Below, in pieces: positions 46,519-55,278 of a stretch of DNA of 64,000 nt. The first letter of the stretch is position 1, and each line of letters begins with the position of its first letter. The stretch covers positions 186,001-250,000 of the forward strand of contig NZ_LDJL01000007.1 in NCBI RefSeq assembly GCF_001431405.1, read 5' to 3'. The notes beneath the pieces are model-generated. The model made no database searches. It worked only from the letters and a program-made list of their open reading frames with translations, and was not told the origin of the DNA. Origin of the DNA: Pseudoxanthomonas dokdonensis (GTDB lineage: Bacteria; Pseudomonadota; Gammaproteobacteria; Xanthomonadales; Xanthomonadaceae). Made by a program: the position numbers and the translations under genes.

Positions 46519-47863
46519 ACCGATTCGCCGCACGTCGCGCGCCGTCAAGGTGCGCCGACGCCTGCGCAGCCGCATCATCCTGTCGTTTGCATTGCTCGGC
46601 TTCGTGTTGACGCTGCTGCTAGCGTTTTCCGCCAATTGGGTCCGCAACCGGGTTGAAGAAGACATCGTGATAGACGCGATGTCGCGCAACATCAATGAAT
46701 ACCAGCGTCGTTTTTTCGAGTCCAACGGCAAGCAGCGGGACCTGCCGATCCAGCAATGGCGCGCCTTCGTATTCACCCCTGACAAGTTTGACCAGCTGAA
46801 AGTCGAAGAACCGGATTGGTGGGATTTGCCGGACGGCCTGCATCGCCTCAACGGTATCGATGAGGATGGAGAACCGTTCAACTACGCACTGACCGTGCGT
46901 AAAACGCCGCAAGCCTGGTTCTTCCTTGCATACAACACAACCGAGTCCGCACGCGGCAAGGAAAAGTTCAATAATTCCTTGATCGCGGTGGTGGTGGTCT
47001 TCACTGCGCTGTCATTGCTGATCGGCTGGTGGTCGGCCTCGAAAGTCATGAGCCCGGTGTCCGAACTGGCATCACGGCTGCGCGCCTATCGCGGCAGCAG
47101 TGATCCACAGCCGCTGGCGCCGCATTTTCCCGAGGACGAAGTGGGTGAGCTGGCGCAGGCGCTGGATGACTACTCCGATCGGCTGACCGATGTGGTCCAG
47201 CGCGACCGCGAATTCAATGCCGACGTCAGCCATGAACTGCGCACGCCGCTGGCGGTGATTCGCGGCTCGGTCGAACTGATGCTGTCACGCTCGGATCTGG
47301 ACGAGAAAACCAAGGCCCGCCTGCAGCGCATCCAGCGTGCCGAGCAGCAGGGTACCGATCTGATCAGCGCGCTGCTGCTGCTGTCGCGCAGCGAACGCGG
47401 ACATGGCAATACCGACGTCGCCAGGGTAGTTGAACAACTGCTCGAATCGCACCGCGCCCAGCTCGGCAGCAAGGCGCTGGTACTACGGATGGAAGGCAAG
47501 TGTGGTCGCGTGGTCGATGCGCCCGAGGCGGCATTGTCAGTGGCACTGGGCAATCTGATCGGCAACGCGGTCAAATACACCAAGCAGGGTGAGGTGGTGG
47601 TGCGCCTGCTGGCCGACGGGGTGGAGGTGATCGACTCTGGTCCGGGGCTCAGCGCCGAAGATGCCGCGCGTCTGTTCGAGCGGGGCTACCGTGGCAGCCA
47701 TGCCGGCCATTCGCAGGGCGGTGGCATCGGCCTGTCAATCGTCAGCCGCCTGTGTGCGCTGTATGGCTGGCAGGTCAACGTCCGGCCCGGCGAGGTCACC
47801 GGCGTTATCGCCACGCTCAGTTTCCTGCCGCGCGCGGACACCGACACCGACAGCAGTACGTGA
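46505..47863 (+). CDS. Membrane sensor histidine kinase, partner of the ColR-like regulator
   Basis: A 452-residue inner-membrane kinase with TM1 (about 23-43), a periplasmic sensor of about 115 residues rich in Trp and acids (EEPDWWDLPDG), TM2 (about 159-176), a HAMP-like linker, phospho-accepting His243 in DVSHELRTPLA, N-box LGNLIGNAVKYT and G-box GGGIGLSIVSRL. ATG at 46505 is chosen by the overlap with the regulator gene. The acidic periplasmic domain would suit metal sensing as in ColS, which is inference. Confidence 0.92.
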   Translation: MPPAEPIRRTSRAVKVRRRLRSRIILSFALLGFVLTLLLAFSANWVRNRVEEDIVIDAMSRNINEYQRRFFESNGKQRDLPIQQWRAFVFTPDKFDQLKVEEPDWWDLPDGLHRLNGIDEDGEPFNYALTVRKTPQAWFFLAYNTTESARGKEKFNNSLIAVVVVFTALSLLIGWWSASKVMSPVSELASRLRAYRGSSDPQPLAPHFPEDEVGELAQALDDYSDRLTDVVQRDREFNADVSHELRTPLAVIRGSVELMLSRSDLDEKTKARLQRIQRAEQQGTDLISALLLLSRSERGHGNTDVARVVEQLLESHRAQLGSKALVLRMEGKCGRVVDAPEAALSVALGNLIGNAVKYTKQGEVVVRLLADGVEVIDSGPGLSAEDAARLFERGYRGSHAGHSQGGGIGLSIVSRLCALYGWQVNVRPGEVTGVIATLSFLPRADTDTDSST

Positions 47864-47871
47864 TACCTCGC

Positions 47872-47893
47872 GTAGAGCGGAGCTTGCTCCGCT
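47872..47893 (+). repeat. Single GTAG-type REP
   Basis: GTAG followed by AGCGGAGC-TT-GCTCCGCT, immediately after the kinase stop. It may act as a transcript end stabiliser or weak terminator. Confidence 0.85.
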
Positions 47894-48025
47894 AAGCCTG
47901 GTGCACCTCGTCGCCCCGCGCTGAAAGGCCTCCGTTACATCGCAATCATGGCCAGGCCACAGCGCCGGCTACAGGCACAGCCACGGCCACAGCCAAAGCT
48001 TTTCCACAGCGTGCCTGCAAGGTGC

Positions 48026-48622
48026 CTACAACGTGATCCAGAAGCACTTGTAGCTGCGCCGCAGCTGCAGCACCGTGCTCGACGGGGTCGCGCTGTTGCG
48101 CAGGGTCTGCTGCAGGCGCAGCGCCACCGGCCGGTCTCTCTGTGAACTCTGTGGGTAGTAGCCGTCGGCATTGTCGTCGACCACATTGCCGGATGCGTCC
48201 AGTATTGGTGGCGGCGCCGGGCGTATCGGGTCGATGCTGATCAACGGTCGTTCCACCACCGCCTCCAGTCGATCCAGGATGCGGTTGGCCGAGGCATTGG
48301 AGACACCGCTCCACCAGTAGATGCTGGCCAGCCGGTTGACGTCGCGCGCGTCCGCCGCGGCGGTGATCTGGCGGACCAGATCGCTCAGCGTGCGCGAGCA
48401 GCTGTCGCGATACAGGCTGTTGCGCGTCGCGCCGACGGTTGCCGACGGATCCGGCAGGCGATCCATCGCACCCACATCTTCGCAGCGTTTGTCGGTGTAG
48501 ACCGTCTTGCCGTCCATGCCGGTGCACCGCTGCACGGTCTGTGCCGACAACGGCCAGACGGTGGCGGCGAACGACACGATGGCCAGCAGGGCCAGGCACG
48601 ACAGGAAAGACAATCGGGGCAT
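48026..48622 (-). CDS. Exported protein with DUF4124-like N-terminus
   Basis: A 198-residue protein with a signal peptide (MPRLSFLSCLALLAIVSFAA, cleavage near SAQ). The start of the mature chain, VQRCTGMDGKTVYTDKRCED, resembles the short DUF4124 motif of periplasmic proteins (C...DG...Y.D..C). The rest (SIYWWSGVSNASANRILDRL) is unrecognised. Start at 48622 gives the signal peptide directly; an upstream frame to 48658 adds unlikely residues. Function unknown. Confidence 0.75.
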   Translation of the reverse strand: MPRLSFLSCLALLAIVSFAATVWPLSAQTVQRCTGMDGKTVYTDKRCEDVGAMDRLPDPSATVGATRNSLYRDSCSRTLSDLVRQITAAADARDVNRLASIYWWSGVSNASANRILDRLEAVVERPLISIDPIRPAPPPILDASGNVVDDNADGYYPQSSQRDRPVALRLQQTLRNSATPSSTVLQLRRSYKCFWITL

Positions 48623-48671
48623 CCGCTCAGGGTAGCGGTGAACCGCCGCGCATACCATCGGCGGCGGCGCT

Positions 48672-49499
48672 TCAGCTGGTCAGGCGAGAGAGGACGTTCT
48701 GGGTCGGTCTGGCCAGGTTGAGGGTGTAGAAATGCAGCGCTGGCGCGCCGCCTTCAAGCAGGCGCCGGCACAGCCCAGCGACCACGTCGGCACCGAACTC
48801 ACGCACGCTCTGGGCGTCGTCGCCGTAGGCCTGCATGCGTTTGCTGATCCAGCGTGGAATCTCGGCGCCGCAGGCCTCGGAAAAGCGCCGCAGCTGGGTG
48901 AAGTTGGAGATCGGCATGATCCCCGGGATGATCGGAATGTCGACGCCCAGCCCGCGCACCTCGTCGACGAAGTGGAAATAGGCATCGGCGTTGTAGAAAT
49001 ACTGCGTGATCGCCGCGTCGGCGCCAGCATCGACCTTGGCCTTGAAATAGCGCAGGTCGCGCAGGGCGTCGTCAGCCTGCGGATGGGTTTCCGGATAGGC
49101 ACCGACTTCAATGCGGAAATGATCGCCATGCTCGGCACGGATGAACTCGATCAGCTCGGAGGCATAGCGCAGGTCGCCAGGATGGCCCATGCCCGAAGGC
49201 AGGTCGCCACGCAGGGCGACAATCCGGCGGCAGCCGATGGCGCGGTACAGCTTGAGCAGCTCGCGGATTTCCTCGCGGCTGCCGCCGACACAGGAAAGAT
49301 GCGGGGCGGCGGCAAAGCCATGTTTCTGGCCCAGATGGCGCACCGTCTCGGAGGTATAACTGAGGGTCGAACCACCGGCACCGAACGTGCACGACACGTA
49401 CTCCGGCGCATGCACCTTGAGCTTCTCGGCAGTGCGGTCCAGCTGCGCGCGCTGGTCGTCGGTCTTGGGCGGATAGAACTCGAAACTGAGGCTGATCAT
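48672..49499 (-). CDS. metF: 5,10-methylenetetrahydrofolate reductase
   Basis: Flavoenzyme that makes 5-methyl-THF for methionine synthesis. The 275-residue TIM barrel starts SLSFEFYPPK (with the catalytic Glu), then VSCTFGAGGST, VALRGDLPSG, EVGAYPETHP, AAITQYFYNADAYF, IPIIPGIMPISNF and ends HFYTLNLA. ATG at 49499 fits other MetF proteins; a longer frame to 49742 includes the putative operator and is rejected. Part of the methyl cycle with ahcY and metK nearby. Confidence 0.95.
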   Translation of the reverse strand: MISLSFEFYPPKTDDQRAQLDRTAEKLKVHAPEYVSCTFGAGGSTLSYTSETVRHLGQKHGFAAAPHLSCVGGSREEIRELLKLYRAIGCRRIVALRGDLPSGMGHPGDLRYASELIEFIRAEHGDHFRIEVGAYPETHPQADDALRDLRYFKAKVDAGADAAITQYFYNADAYFHFVDEVRGLGVDIPIIPGIMPISNFTQLRRFSEACGAEIPRWISKRMQAYGDDAQSVREFGADVVAGLCRRLLEGGAPALHFYTLNLARPTQNVLSRLTS

Positions 49500-49529
49500 G
49501 GGCGGGCTGCGGGCGGGCGAGTGGTCATC

Positions 49530-49554
49530 ATATCTCTTCATCGCGATGAAATAG
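49530..49554 (-). promoter_or_regulatory. Candidate operator upstream of metF
   Basis: Perfect palindrome TTCATCGCGATGAA (49537-49550). On the minus strand the surrounding 22 bases agree at 16 positions with a dyad upstream of metK (58535-58561), including TTTCATC and a GATAT end. It lies about 31 bases from the metF start, a good place for a repressor. SahR-like ArsR regulators control these genes in other proteobacteria; the link here is inference. Confidence 0.5.
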
Positions 49555-49635
49555 AAGTCCTTTGTTCCCGAACTGCGCTGGCCGGCGCCAGCTGGCCCGG
49601 CTACGCTGTGGCCAAACGCCCAGCCCGCAGGTTCC

Positions 49636-50193
49636 ATGTCGATCGTCCTCACCCCGTTTGCCCGTACCCGCCTGTTCCCACGCACACCGCGCGGCAACAC
49701 CATCCAGGACTGCAGCGCCGAGCAGTTTGAAGCCCACCTCAATAGCCACGCCCCGCTACGGGTGCTGGAGGGTTACGCGCCGTTCTGCAAGCTGCATGTG
49801 CACCGCAACTGGACCTCGACCCGCTGCCTGACCGTGCCGATTCGTGACGATAACCGGCACCTGCTGCGCAGTGCCTATGAGGCGCGAAGTCGCGAGGAAC
49901 TGCCGGTGCTGGTGCGCTGGTTCGAAGGCGTGGAGTCCCCGATTGCCGATTACCTGATCGTGATCCTGTACAGCGCCGCGCAGCTGGCGCTCGAAGGCGC
50001 ACCCATCGACGCCGACTGGGGCGTGGTCGGTTGTCTGTATACCGCCGAGCCGGAAGAGCTGCCGATGGCGCCGATTACGATGATGCGCAATGCGTTGGGA
50101 GTGGAGGAGGGTGGTTCCGGCGTGGCCCTGGACCGTGATGCTTATCTGCGTGCGGTGGCATTCTGGGACAACAATGCCAACTGGCGGCCGTGA
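49636..50193 (+). CDS. DUF3228 family protein
   Basis: A 185-residue cytosolic protein matching the DUF3228 pattern: RGNTIQDCSAEQFEAHLN, APFCKLHVHRNWTSTRCLTV, DWGVVGCLYTAEPEE, PMAPITMMRNALGVEEGGSG and C-terminal ANWRP. Conserved His and Cys residues (FCKLHVHRN) suggest a binding or catalytic site, but no function is known to me. It sits between metF and ahcY on the opposite strand, which looks like insertion of an independent gene into an ahcY-metF arrangement. Confidence 0.88.
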   Translation: MSIVLTPFARTRLFPRTPRGNTIQDCSAEQFEAHLNSHAPLRVLEGYAPFCKLHVHRNWTSTRCLTVPIRDDNRHLLRSAYEARSREELPVLVRWFEGVESPIADYLIVILYSAAQLALEGAPIDADWGVVGCLYTAEPEELPMAPITMMRNALGVEEGGSGVALDRDAYLRAVAFWDNNANWRP

Positions 50194-50220
50194 GGTGACA
50201 GCTCAACGCTGAATGCTGGA

Positions 50221-50306
50221 CCCCGGCGTTCGCCGGGGTGACGAATCAAAAAGGGCTGGTTACTCAAAGAGGGCTGGTTACTCAAAGAGGGTTGGCTACA
50301 AGAAGA
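50221..50306 (+). repeat. REP followed by an 18-bp tandem repeat
   Basis: CCCCGGCG-TT-CGCCGGGG (50221-50238) followed by TGACGA, the same family as at 17573-17776. It is followed by GGGCTGGTTACTCAAAGA at 50253, 50271 and, diverged, 50289. The unit differs from the 19-bp array elsewhere, but the arrangement is the same. Confidence 0.85.
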
Positions 50307-50335
50307 CGGCTGTCGTCAGAAGAAGTGTTTTCCAC

Positions 50336-50369
50336 AAAAAAACGGGCACCATTCGGTGCCCGTTTTTTT
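50336..50369. terminator. Bidirectional terminator between DUF3228 gene and ahcY
   Basis: Stem ACGGGCACC / GGTGCCCGT with loop ATTC, flanked by seven A on the left and seven T on the right, so it works on both strands. Confidence 0.92.
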
Positions 50370-50438
50370 GCGGTAAGGCTGCCGCGATATAACGTGGCGA
50401 GCTTGACGATTAGACGTTGCCGAAAAATGCAGGCCTGA

Positions 50439-51884
50439 TCAATAGCGGTAATGATCCGGCTTGTACGGACCTTCGACCTTGACCCCGAGGTAGTCGGCTT
50501 GGGCCGGGGTCAGCCTGGTCAGCTTGACGCCGATCTTTTCCAGATGCAGGCGCGCGACTTCCTCGTCCAGTGCCTTCGGCAGGATGTAGACCTTTTTCTC
50601 GTAGCTGTCCTTGTTGGCCCACAGATCAATCTGGGCCAGGGTCTGGTTGGCGAACGAGTTGGACATCACGAAGCTCGGATGGCCGGTGGCGCAGCCGAGG
50701 TTGACCAGACGGCCTTCGGCCAGCAGGAAGATCGCATTGCCGTTGGCGAACACGAACTTGTCCACCTGCGGCTTGATGTTGATCCGCTCCACGCCCTTCA
50801 GCGCGTACAGCGCATCGACCTGGATCTCGTTGTCGAAGTGGCCGATGTTGCAGACGATGGCCTGATCCTTCATCGCCTGCATATGCTCGACGGTGATGAT
50901 GTCCTTGTTGCCGGTGGTGGTGACGTAGATGTCGGCGATGCCGAGGCTGTCTTCGACCGTGCCGACCTGGAAACCTTCCATCGCCGCCTGCAACGCGCAG
51001 ATCGGATCGATTTCGGTGACGATGACGCGGGCGCCATAGGCACGCAGCGAATGCGCCGAACCCTTGCCGACGTCGCCGTAACCGCAGACCACGGCAACCT
51101 TGCCGGCCAGCATCACGTCCATCGCCCGCTTCAGGCCATCGGCCAGCGATTCACGGCAGCCGTACAGGTTGTCGAACTTGGACTTGGTCACCGAATCATT
51201 GACGTTGATAGCCGGGATCAGCAGCTTGCCGGCCTCGGCGATCTGGTACAGGCGGTGCACACCGGTAGTGGTTTCCTCGGACACGCCCTTCCAGTCCTTG
51301 ACCACGGTGCCCCAGTAACCGGGACGCTCCTTGGCTACCCGCTTGAGCAGGTTCTTGATCACCTGTTCCTCGTGCGAGGACGCCGGTTCGTCGACCCAGG
51401 TCGAACCGTTTTCCAGTTCGTAGCCCTTGTGGATCAGCAGGGTCACGTCACCGCCATCGTCGACCACCAGCTGCGGGCCGAGATAGCCGCCCTTGCCGTC
51501 GGGGAAGCTCAGCGCATCCAGCGTGCAGTCCCAGTATTCCTCCAGGGTTTCGCCCTTCCAGGCAAACACCGGGGTGCCGGTGGCGGCGATCGCGGCGGCG
51601 GCGTGGTCCTGGGTGCTGAAGATGTTGCACGACGCCCAGCGCACGTCGGCGCCGATGTCCTTCAGGGTTTCGATCAGCACCGCGGTCTGGATGGTCATGT
51701 GCAGCGAGCCGGTGACGCGGACGCCATCCAGCGGCCGGTTGGCGGCGTGCTTCTTGCGGATCGACATCAGGCCAGGCATTTCATGCTCGGCGATGTCGAT
51801 TTCCTTGCGACCCCAGTCGGCCAGGCTGATGTCGGCGATCTTGTAGTCGCCGTCGGTGGAAAAAGTACGGACTTGTGCGTTCAT
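50439..51884 (-). CDS. ahcY: S-adenosylhomocysteine hydrolase
   Basis: NAD-dependent cytosolic enzyme that splits SAH into adenosine and homocysteine, removing the inhibitor of methyltransferases. The 481-residue protein has [27 protein letters not shown], the substrate site [11 protein letters not shown], catalytic [13 protein letters not shown], the NAD motif [28 protein letters not shown] and C-terminal [15 protein letters not shown]. Control is by the SAH riboswitch in its leader. Confidence 0.97.
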   Translation of the reverse strand: MNAQVRTFSTDGDYKIADISLADWGRKEIDIAEHEMPGLMSIRKKHAANRPLDGVRVTGSLHMTIQTAVLIETLKDIGADVRWASCNIFSTQDHAAAAIAATGTPVFAWKGETLEEYWDCTLDALSFPDGKGGYLGPQLVVDDGGDVTLLIHKGYELENGSTWVDEPASSHEEQVIKNLLKRVAKERPGYWGTVVKDWKGVSEETTTGVHRLYQIAEAGKLLIPAINVNDSVTKSKFDNLYGCRESLADGLKRAMDVMLAGKVAVVCGYGDVGKGSAHSLRAYGARVIVTEIDPICALQAAMEGFQVGTVEDSLGIADIYVTTTGNKDIITVEHMQAMKDQAIVCNIGHFDNEIQVDALYALKGVERINIKPQVDKFVFANGNAIFLLAEGRLVNLGCATGHPSFVMSNSFANQTLAQIDLWANKDSYEKKVYILPKALDEEVARLHLEKIGVKLTRLTPAQADYLGVKVEGPYKPDHYRY

Positions 51885-51940
51885 TCGATAGAGCTCCGGT
51901 GGTTGGGCGGCAGGCCGGTACAGGCCGCGCGCGAACTTGA

Positions 51941-52033
51941 CCGGGCGCCGTTACACGGAACGTTTCGTCGAGCCTGGCCCGAAAACCGCGATGCAACGCA
52001 CCGGCGGCCAAGGTCGCAGCGCCCCTCGACGAA
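51941..52033 (-). ncRNA. SAH riboswitch in the ahcY leader
   Basis: On the minus strand: P1 arms CGTCGAG (52033-52027) and CTCGACG; conserved core GAGGGGCGCTGCGACC; an internal stem TGGCC/GGCCA; CCAGGCTCGACG; and the 3' segment TAACGGCGCCC, whose GCGCCC pairs with GGGCGC of the core to form the pseudoknot. These match the known S-adenosylhomocysteine riboswitch consensus, and the gene downstream degrades the ligand. Binding of SAH is expected to turn ahcY on. Confidence 0.9.
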
Positions 52034-52038
52034 CAGCC

Positions 52039-52044
52039 ATTATA
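52039..52044 (-). promoter_or_regulatory. -10 box of the ahcY promoter
   Basis: Exact TATAAT on the minus strand, which places transcription start at about 52031-52033, right at the 5' end of the riboswitch. No clear -35 at standard spacing. Confidence 0.65.
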
Positions 52045-52316
52045 TCGCTTGCTCCGGATACAGCGATAGCTTGTCCAGGCAACGCGGGCGGGGCATTCAG
52101 GCGGCTGGCGCGATGGCGCCGGCCACCCGGCCGGTGCTCGCCGGCAGCCGCGATGACGAGGCAATCGTTGCAGATGAAATCAGCGTTTTCACGGTGTTTC
52201 CGCGGCTTTTCGCGATCCCGGAGGCGTTGAATTGGTCTTGTGTCGCGTCGCACAAAATCGACGCGAAGTGAGTTAGTGTTCGACGCTGGGTTCAGAAACC
52301 GGAATTGCTTCAGCTC

Positions 52317-55040
52317 ATGAATCATCCCCACAGTCTGGAATTCGCCGCACCCGATGTACCGCTGCGCGAGGACGTGCGCCATCTTGGCGCGGTCGTCGGC
52401 GAGATGTTGTCCGAACAGGTATCGCCGGCCTTCCTGGCCGAGGTCGAACGCGTCCGCACCACCGCCATTGCCCGCCGCCAGAGCGAACAGCCGCCGCAGT
52501 CGTTGGCGGCACTGGTCGGTGGCCTGCAACCGCATGACGCCGAGTCGCTGATCCGTGCTTTCAGCACTTATTTCCAAGTCGTCAACATTGCCGAACGGGT
52601 CCACCGCATCCGCCGCCGTCGCGACTACCAGCGCACGGGTGGTGGCACCCCGCAACCGGACGGGTTGCTGGATGCACTGACCCGGTTGAAGGCGCAAGGC
52701 GTGGAACTGGATGAACTGGCGCAGTGGCTGCCGCGCATCGACATCGAGCCGGTGTTCACCGCCCATCCGACCGAAGCGGTACGCCGCGCGTTGCTGGAAA
52801 AAGAACAGCTGATGGTCGCCAGCCTCATCAGCGGACTGGACGGGCAGCGCACGCCGGGCGAACAGGCATCGGATCAGGCCCGCTTCCGGATGGCGCTGAC
52901 CTCGGCCTGGCAGACCTCGGATTCATCGCCGGTGCGACCGGGCGTGGATGACGAGCGCGAGCATGTCGGGTTCTATCTGACCGAAGTGCTGTACCGGGTG
53001 ATGCCGGTGCTCTACGAGACCCTGGAAAGCGCGATCACCGAAGTCTACGGCCCGGCCCCGGAGGTCACCGGCAATCTGCCGCGGCTGCTGCGCTTCGGTA
53101 CCTGGGTCGGCGGCGACATGGATGGCAATCCGAATGTCGATGCCAACACGATCCGCGAAACCCTGCGTGCGCAGCGCAAGGCGATCCTGTTGCGTTATCT
53201 GAAGGAACTGCGCCAGCTGACCACCCTGCTCAGCCAGTCGACCGAAGTGGTCGGCGTGTCCGACGAGGTGCTGGCGCGGGTCGAGGAGTATCGCGCGCTG
53301 TTGCCGGAAGCCGCGGCGCGTTCGCGGCCGCGACATGGCGACATGCCGTACCGGCTGTTGAATGACCTGATGCGTGCGCGCTTGCAGGCCACCCTCGATG
53401 ATCAGCCGCAGGGCTACCAGGGGCCTGATGAATTCTCGCGTGACGTGGCGATGATCCTGCACAGCCTGGAAGCCAACAAGGGCATCCATGCCGGCTGGTT
53501 CGCGGTGCGCCGGCTGGCGTTGCGGCTGCGCAGTTTTGGTTTCCACCTGGCGCGGCTGGATGTGCGCCAGGAGTCCAGTGTGCATGCGCGGGCAGTGGCC
53601 GAGGCGCTGGGCGACGACGATTGGGAAGGCCATGATGTCGCCGGCCAGGCCGCGATCCTGGCGCCGTTCGCCGGCGGTGAACAAGTCCTGCCCAGCCATG
53701 CCGGCGATGCCAACACGCGGCTGGATGCGGTGTTCGCGGCGCTGGCGCAGGCGCGCCAGCAACATGGCACCGATGCACTCGGCGCCTACATCATCAGCAT
53801 GGCCCACAACCGTGCCGACGTACTGACCGTGCTGGCCCTGGCGCGGCGCGGCGGCCTGGTTGACGCCGATGGCAACGTGCCGCTGGATATCTCGCCGCTG
53901 TTCGAAACCGTCGACGACTTGCAGCATGGTCCGGACACCCTGCGCGATCTAATGGCCGACCCGGTCTATCGCCGCCATCTGGCCGCGCGCGGCAACGTGC
54001 AGATGGTGATGCTGGGCTACTCGGACAGCGGCAAGGATGGTGGCATTGCCGCATCGCGCTGGGGACTGCAGCGTGGCCAGGTCGAGTTGATGCAGGCGGC
54101 CAGCGAGCTGGGCATCAAGCTGACCTTCTTCCACGGCCGTGGCGGTTCGATCAGCCGGGGTGGCGGCAAGACCACGCGTGCGGTCGATGCCTCGCCGCGT
54201 GGCAGTGTCGACGGCCGGCTGCGGGTCACCGAGCAGGGCGAAGTCATCCATCGTCGCTATGGCATCCGCGCGCTGGCTTTGCGTTCGCTGGAACAGGCGG
54301 TGGGCGCGGTGCTGGTGTCGAGTCTGCGTCCGCGTCCGGCCGAGCCACGCGAAGCGAAGTGGCGGGCGGTGATGGATATCGTCGCCAGCGCCAGCAGCCA
54401 GGCCTATCGCGAATTCGTCCAGTCACCACGCTTCATGGATTATTTCCGCAGCGCCACGCCGATCGACGTGATCGAGCGGATGACCTTGGGCTCGCGGCCA
54501 TCGCGTCGTCTGGGCCAGGACGCGGCGCTGAGCAATCTGCGGGCGATTCCGTGGGTGTTCGCCTGGAGCCAGGCGCGCGCGGTGATCCCCGGCTGGTATG
54601 GCGTCGGCACCGGACTGAAGGCGGCGATCGATGCCGGTAAACATGAAACTCTCAAGGAGATGGCCCGCGACTGGGCATTCTTCCGCACCTTCCTCGATGA
54701 CATTTCGATGGTGCTGGCCAAGGGTGATCTGAGCATCGCCGAGATGTTCTCGCGCGAGTCCGGCGATCTGCATGGATCATTCTTTCCGCGAATCCAGGCC
54801 GAACACGCGTTGACCAGGCAGTGGGTGATGCAATTGACCGGTGACGAGTGGCTGCTGCAGCACGATCAGCGGCTGGCGTTGTCGATCCGGCTGCGCAATC
54901 CGTACATCGATCCGATCAGCGTGATGCAGCTGGATCTGTTGAAACGCTGGCGTGCCAGCGGCCGTGAGGACGAAAACCTGTTGCGGGTACTGGTCGCCAG
55001 CATCAACGGCGTTTCGCAGGGCGTGCAGAACACCGGTTAG
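52317..55040 (+). CDS. ppc: Phosphoenolpyruvate carboxylase
   Basis: Cytosolic anaplerotic enzyme, PEP plus bicarbonate to oxaloacetate. The 907-residue length is normal. Active-site blocks include [12 protein letters not shown] (catalytic His), [67 protein letters not shown] and the C-terminal NTG, which is conserved in the family. ATG at 52317 is chosen; a TTG at 52305 is in frame. It is divergent from ahcY and uses the PEP that pyk would otherwise consume. Confidence 0.97.
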   Translation: MNHPHSLEFAAPDVPLREDVRHLGAVVGEMLSEQVSPAFLAEVERVRTTAIARRQSEQPPQSLAALVGGLQPHDAESLIRAFSTYFQVVNIAERVHRIRRRRDYQRTGGGTPQPDGLLDALTRLKAQGVELDELAQWLPRIDIEPVFTAHPTEAVRRALLEKEQLMVASLISGLDGQRTPGEQASDQARFRMALTSAWQTSDSSPVRPGVDDEREHVGFYLTEVLYRVMPVLYETLESAITEVYGPAPEVTGNLPRLLRFGTWVGGDMDGNPNVDANTIRETLRAQRKAILLRYLKELRQLTTLLSQSTEVVGVSDEVLARVEEYRALLPEAAARSRPRHGDMPYRLLNDLMRARLQATLDDQPQGYQGPDEFSRDVAMILHSLEANKGIHAGWFAVRRLALRLRSFGFHLARLDVRQESSVHARAVAEALGDDDWEGHDVAGQAAILAPFAGGEQVLPSHAGDANTRLDAVFAALAQARQQHGTDALGAYIISMAHNRADVLTVLALARRGGLVDADGNVPLDISPLFETVDDLQHGPDTLRDLMADPVYRRHLAARGNVQMVMLGYSDSGKDGGIAASRWGLQRGQVELMQAASELGIKLTFFHGRGGSISRGGGKTTRAVDASPRGSVDGRLRVTEQGEVIHRRYGIRALALRSLEQAVGAVLVSSLRPRPAEPREAKWRAVMDIVASASSQAYREFVQSPRFMDYFRSATPIDVIERMTLGSRPSRRLGQDAALSNLRAIPWVFAWSQARAVIPGWYGVGTGLKAAIDAGKHETLKEMARDWAFFRTFLDDISMVLAKGDLSIAEMFSRESGDLHGSFFPRIQAEHALTRQWVMQLTGDEWLLQHDQRLALSIRLRNPYIDPISVMQLDLLKRWRASGREDENLLRVLVASINGVSQGVQNTG

Positions 55041-55083
55041 GGAGAGTAGCAGTGGGTGAAGGCCGGAAACAGGCATGCCCCCT

Positions 55084-55266
55084 GTAGAGCGGAGCTTGCT
55101 CCGCTGCACGGCATTCCTATTCATCTCCGCTGCACGGCATAGCCATCGATGTCGTTATTGCAGCAAGCTGCACGGTTCAGCGGAGCAGGGTGCGTGATTC
55201 AGCGGAGCAGGGTGCATGGTTCAGCGGAGAAAGCTGCGTGATTCAGCGGAGCAAGCTCCGCTCTAC
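55084..55266. repeat. REP cluster with a 22-bp tandem repeat
   Basis: A GTAG-type REP at 55084-55105 (plus strand) and an inverted copy at 55245-55266 bound the cluster. CAGCGGAGC starts at 55178, 55200, 55222 and 55244, exactly 22 bases apart, forming four tandem units whose last runs into the inverted REP. It fills the gap between the converging ppc and uup genes; no separate terminator is visible. Confidence 0.9.
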
Positions 55267-55278
55267 GATGGGGATCGC

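Noticed and set aside
48672-49742. Longer metF start with 81 extra residues
   Set aside because: The extension is Arg/Gly-rich, runs antisense to the DUF3228 start and covers the candidate operator; the family begins at the 49499 ATG.
49636-50193. DUF3228 gene as a recent mobile insertion
   Set aside because: No transposase, terminal repeats or target duplication, and base composition is like the neighbours. It does separate metF from ahcY, but how that arose is unclear.
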